From Sphingomonas phyllosphaerae 5.2 (lineage in GTDB: Bacteria; Pseudomonadota; Alphaproteobacteria; Sphingomonadales; Sphingomonadaceae): DNA of 64,000 bases. The stretch is taken from contig NZ_ATTI01000001.1 of assembly GCF_000419605.1 (NCBI RefSeq), positions 3,196,501 to 3,260,500 of the forward strand. Reading direction: 5' to 3'. The first letter of the stretch is position 1. Every line of letters starts with the position of its first letter. The notes below the pieces were generated by a model, which did not search any database, was not told the origin of the DNA, and saw only the letters and a list, made by a program, of their open reading frames with translations. Shown here one piece after another: positions 62,212-64,000 of this stretch. The position numbers were made by a program, and so were the translations under genes.

Positions 62212-62573
62212 CAGCGGCGATCGCTTCCCCGGCTTCGCGCCGGTGGAGCGCTGCTGGGCTGGGCCACGCAGGGCGAAGAGCTCTGCGGTCGTCGAACTAC
62301 AAGCCGAAACGTCACGCCGTCCTCAAGCCGTGCGCGGCGACGGCACGCGTAGGGCGCCACGCAATGCCGCCATCTCCGTCGGGTTGGGTCGCTAACGGGC
62401 TTCGAACTTTGAACATGCCTCGTGATATAAATCGCCCCGGCACCCGCGAAGTTAAGTTGCCGCTTCTCCGGCGGTCTGTAGTTATCACGCCCCGGATCAC
62501 TTCGGGAGAAAGTCGATGCGAGCGACTGGGCGTAGATCCGGCCCGTCGAGCCGCATCACGGGCTCTCCGCCCG
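62212..62573. other. Convergent intergenic region between nusG and the AraC gene, 362 bp
   Basis: No gene recognisable. An imperfect stem around CCGGCTTCGCGCCGG at 62230-62244 lies 18 bp after nusG and may help end transcription. An AT-rich patch (GATATAAAT at 62425-62433) stands out; I cannot call a promoter with confidence. Confidence 0.45.
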
Positions 62574-63509
62574 CTACGCCTCCGGGCGAAGACCTTCGCT
62601 CGCTGCTTCGTCGCGCCACGGCGCAGCGACGATGTGCGGGGCGAGATCGACCCGCTTGCGCTGCTGACGCACTTCCAGCGCCGGTGTGAACAAGGTCGTC
62701 GCGGTGCGCCGGAACTGCGCGGGCGTCATTTCCACGAACTCGCGGAACTCGCGGTTCAGATGCGACGCGTCGTAGAAGCGCAATTCCGCGAGTTCGTCCG
62801 CGGTCGGCACGGCCAGTCCGCGCATCACCGCCGCCATATCCAGAAAGCGGCTGCGGCGCAGTACCGTCTTGGGCAGATGCCCGAAATGCGCGCGCACCGC
62901 GCGGTCGAGCCGCCGCCCCGACATTCCGAACTCCTCCGCGATGTCCGCGACCGGGCGCGTCGGATCGACGCGCGCGATCCGCTCGAACGCTGCGCTGACC
63001 GCATCGGCGGGCACCGCCCGAACCGCAACGCGCTCGCGCACCACTTCTTCCAGCCGCGCGAACGTCTGCTCGGTATCGTAGACGTCGACGGTCGCCCACC
63101 GCAGCGCGGCGCCCCAGTCGCCGTCGATCGGCCGCACCCGGTCCGCCATCTCGTCCGCAGGTTCGTCGGCGAACGCGAACCAGCCGCCGGGGCGGATCGA
63201 GAAGCCCGCCGCGATCACCGGTCCGCGGCACCGCACCGGGAACCGCCGCTCCTGCGCGCCGAACAGCATCGGCCCCTCGTACGCGATCCAGCGATCATCG
63301 ACCAATGTCTCCCACTCGCCAAGCAGCGGGACGCGGACATAGGCGTTCTCATGCAGCAGGAACGCGTCGAGCAAGGCATCGTCCGGCCGCTCGATGATCG
63401 TCACGAAGAACCGTGCGACATGATCGGCCAGCGCATCCGGCGGGGTACGGCTGAACGACAACGGCGCCCCGCCATAAGTTGCACCCGTCCGCGGAATCAG
63501 CCCACCCAT
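62574..63509 (-). CDS. AraC-family transcriptional regulator
   Basis: 311 residues. The N-terminal ~190 residues form a sensor domain of the DUF6597-like type ([31 protein letters not shown]). The C-terminal AraC helix-turn-helix pair (about 195-280) includes [25 protein letters not shown] and [25 protein letters not shown]. No target genes are adjacent, since flanking genes are core secE-nusG and rplK on the opposite strand. It appears inserted into that conserved locus. Start ATG at 63509. The 263-bp gap from 63510 to rplK presumably holds the promoters of both. Confidence 0.9.
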   Translation of the reverse strand: MGGLIPRTGATYGGAPLSFSRTPPDALADHVARFFVTIIERPDDALLDAFLLHENAYVRVPLLGEWETLVDDRWIAYEGPMLFGAQERRFPVRCRGPVIAAGFSIRPGGWFAFADEPADEMADRVRPIDGDWGAALRWATVDVYDTEQTFARLEEVVRERVAVRAVPADAVSAAFERIARVDPTRPVADIAEEFGMSGRRLDRAVRAHFGHLPKTVLRRSRFLDMAAVMRGLAVPTADELAELRFYDASHLNREFREFVEMTPAQFRRTATTLFTPALEVRQQRKRVDLAPHIVAAPWRDEAASEGLRPEA

Positions 63510-63772
63510 CGCTTAGGGCTACGTCCGATCCCGGCGTCAGGCAATGTTCTTGCCCAGGATCAATCCATAATGGCCCCAATTGCGGGACGGCCATTTTGCG
63601 TGATGCACGAGCTGTCGGTTGCGTGTTCGCGCGTAACCCGCTAAGGGCGCACGCTTCCCATCGGACAGATTGGAACGTGCGGGAGGGTGTCGCGAAGGCG
63701 GCGCCCGGACGAACCGCTAGACTTGAACCGGGCGCACCGGCAACGGCCGCGCCCCGTAACAGAGTGAGACAG

Positions 63773-64000
63773 ATGGCAAAGAAGATCACAGGCTATATCA
63801 AGCTGCAGGTCCCGGCCGGTTCCGCCAACCCGTCGCCGCCGATCGGCCCGGCGCTGGGTCAGCGCGGCGTGAACATCATGGAATTCTGCAAGGCGTTCAA
63901 CGCACAGACCGGCGATATGGAGAAGGGCGCACCCCTCCCCACCGTCATCACCGTCTATGCCGACCGCAGCTTCTCGTTCGTGACGAAGACGCCGCCGGCG
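63773..64000 (+). CDS. rplK: Ribosomal protein L11, 3' end outside window
   Basis: The first 76 codons of L11: [42 protein letters not shown] is unmistakable, with the [13 protein letters not shown] motif of the N-terminal domain. The frame is open to the window edge. L11 binds 23S rRNA at the GTPase centre. rplA probably follows outside the window. It is preceded by an AGAGTGAGACAG ribosome-binding region. Confidence 0.97.
   Translation, partial: MAKKITGYIKLQVPAGSANPSPPIGPALGQRGVNIMEFCKAFNAQTGDMEKGAPLPTVITVYADRSFSFVTKTPPA

Noticed and set aside
62401..62440. Possible promoter TTGAAC ... TATAAA between nusG and the AraC gene
   Set aside because: The spacing is 11 bp, too short for a sigma-70 promoter, and no gene lies downstream on the plus strand before rplK over 1.3 kb away.

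Overview
The window looks like a GC-rich alphaproteobacterial chromosome segment, most likely Sphingomonadaceae (Sphingomonas sensu lato). The evidence is a methionine synthase split into two proteins, the NDUFA12 / DUF2155 / aat neighbourhood, argS next to a SPOR protein, DUF4893 and DUF2171 proteins, and the composition of an mraZ-to-ftsZ cluster. No phage, transposase, CRISPR array or rRNA operon was found. Almost everything is core chromosome, with a few accessory genes between conserved blocks.

Layout. 1-2431: tail of a sensor histidine kinase, a single-domain response regulator, and a receiver/HisKA_2 kinase, transcribed together. 2688-8506 (minus strand): a five-gene methionine operon (ArsR-methyltransferase regulator, metF, homocysteine methyltransferase half of MetH, a 76-aa unknown, and the pterin/B12/activation half of MetH). 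Every junction is a 4-base ATGA overlap, and a perfect palindromic operator sits in front of the first gene. 8635-13142: small lipoprotein, aldo/keto reductase, secreted unknown, DUF4893 lipoprotein, 3-hydroxybutyrate dehydrogenase and a YpfJ-type metallopeptidase. 13143-20502: a gene-free stretch, a disordered YGQ-rich DUF2171 protein, tRNA-Ala, Nudix/extensin-like/barstar genes, two unknowns, a transglutaminase-like protein and a Bax-inhibitor-1 protein. 20623-27794: thpR, nagZ, a MipA/OmpV porin-like gene inserted on the opposite strand, SPOR protein, argS, a small secreted protein and dgt.

27796-48750 (minus strand): the division and cell wall (dcw) cluster in the order mraZ, rsmH, ftsL, ftsI, murE, murF, mraY, murD, ftsW, murG, murC, a 64-aa unknown, murB, ddl, ftsQ, ftsA, ftsZ, followed by a TPR/SPOR protein. 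It encodes the cytoplasmic route from UDP-MurNAc through UDP-MurNAc-pentapeptide to lipid II, the divisome core and septal transpeptidation. Most junctions overlap by 4 bases, so translational coupling is likely. Upstream of mraZ lies a 10-bp-periodic array of GGGGA boxes that fits a MraZ operator.

49122-64000: a single-TM unknown, cysK, a Y-family polymerase, a lipoprotein, a ParA-like ATPase, aat, DUF2155, NDUFA12, a double cold-shock-domain protein, recX, a fatty acyl-AMP ligase-like enzyme, a membrane GGDEF-EAL protein, tRNA-Trp, a small membrane protein, secE, nusG, an AraC regulator that separates nusG from rplK, and the start of rplK.

No dramatic new multi-gene system is visible. The most promising unexplained items are the small conserved-position ORFs wedged inside the methionine and dcw operons, the FUS-like YGQ-rich protein, the barstar gene whose frame runs 361 bp antisense into its neighbour, the MraZ box array, and the AraC insertion between nusG and rplK.
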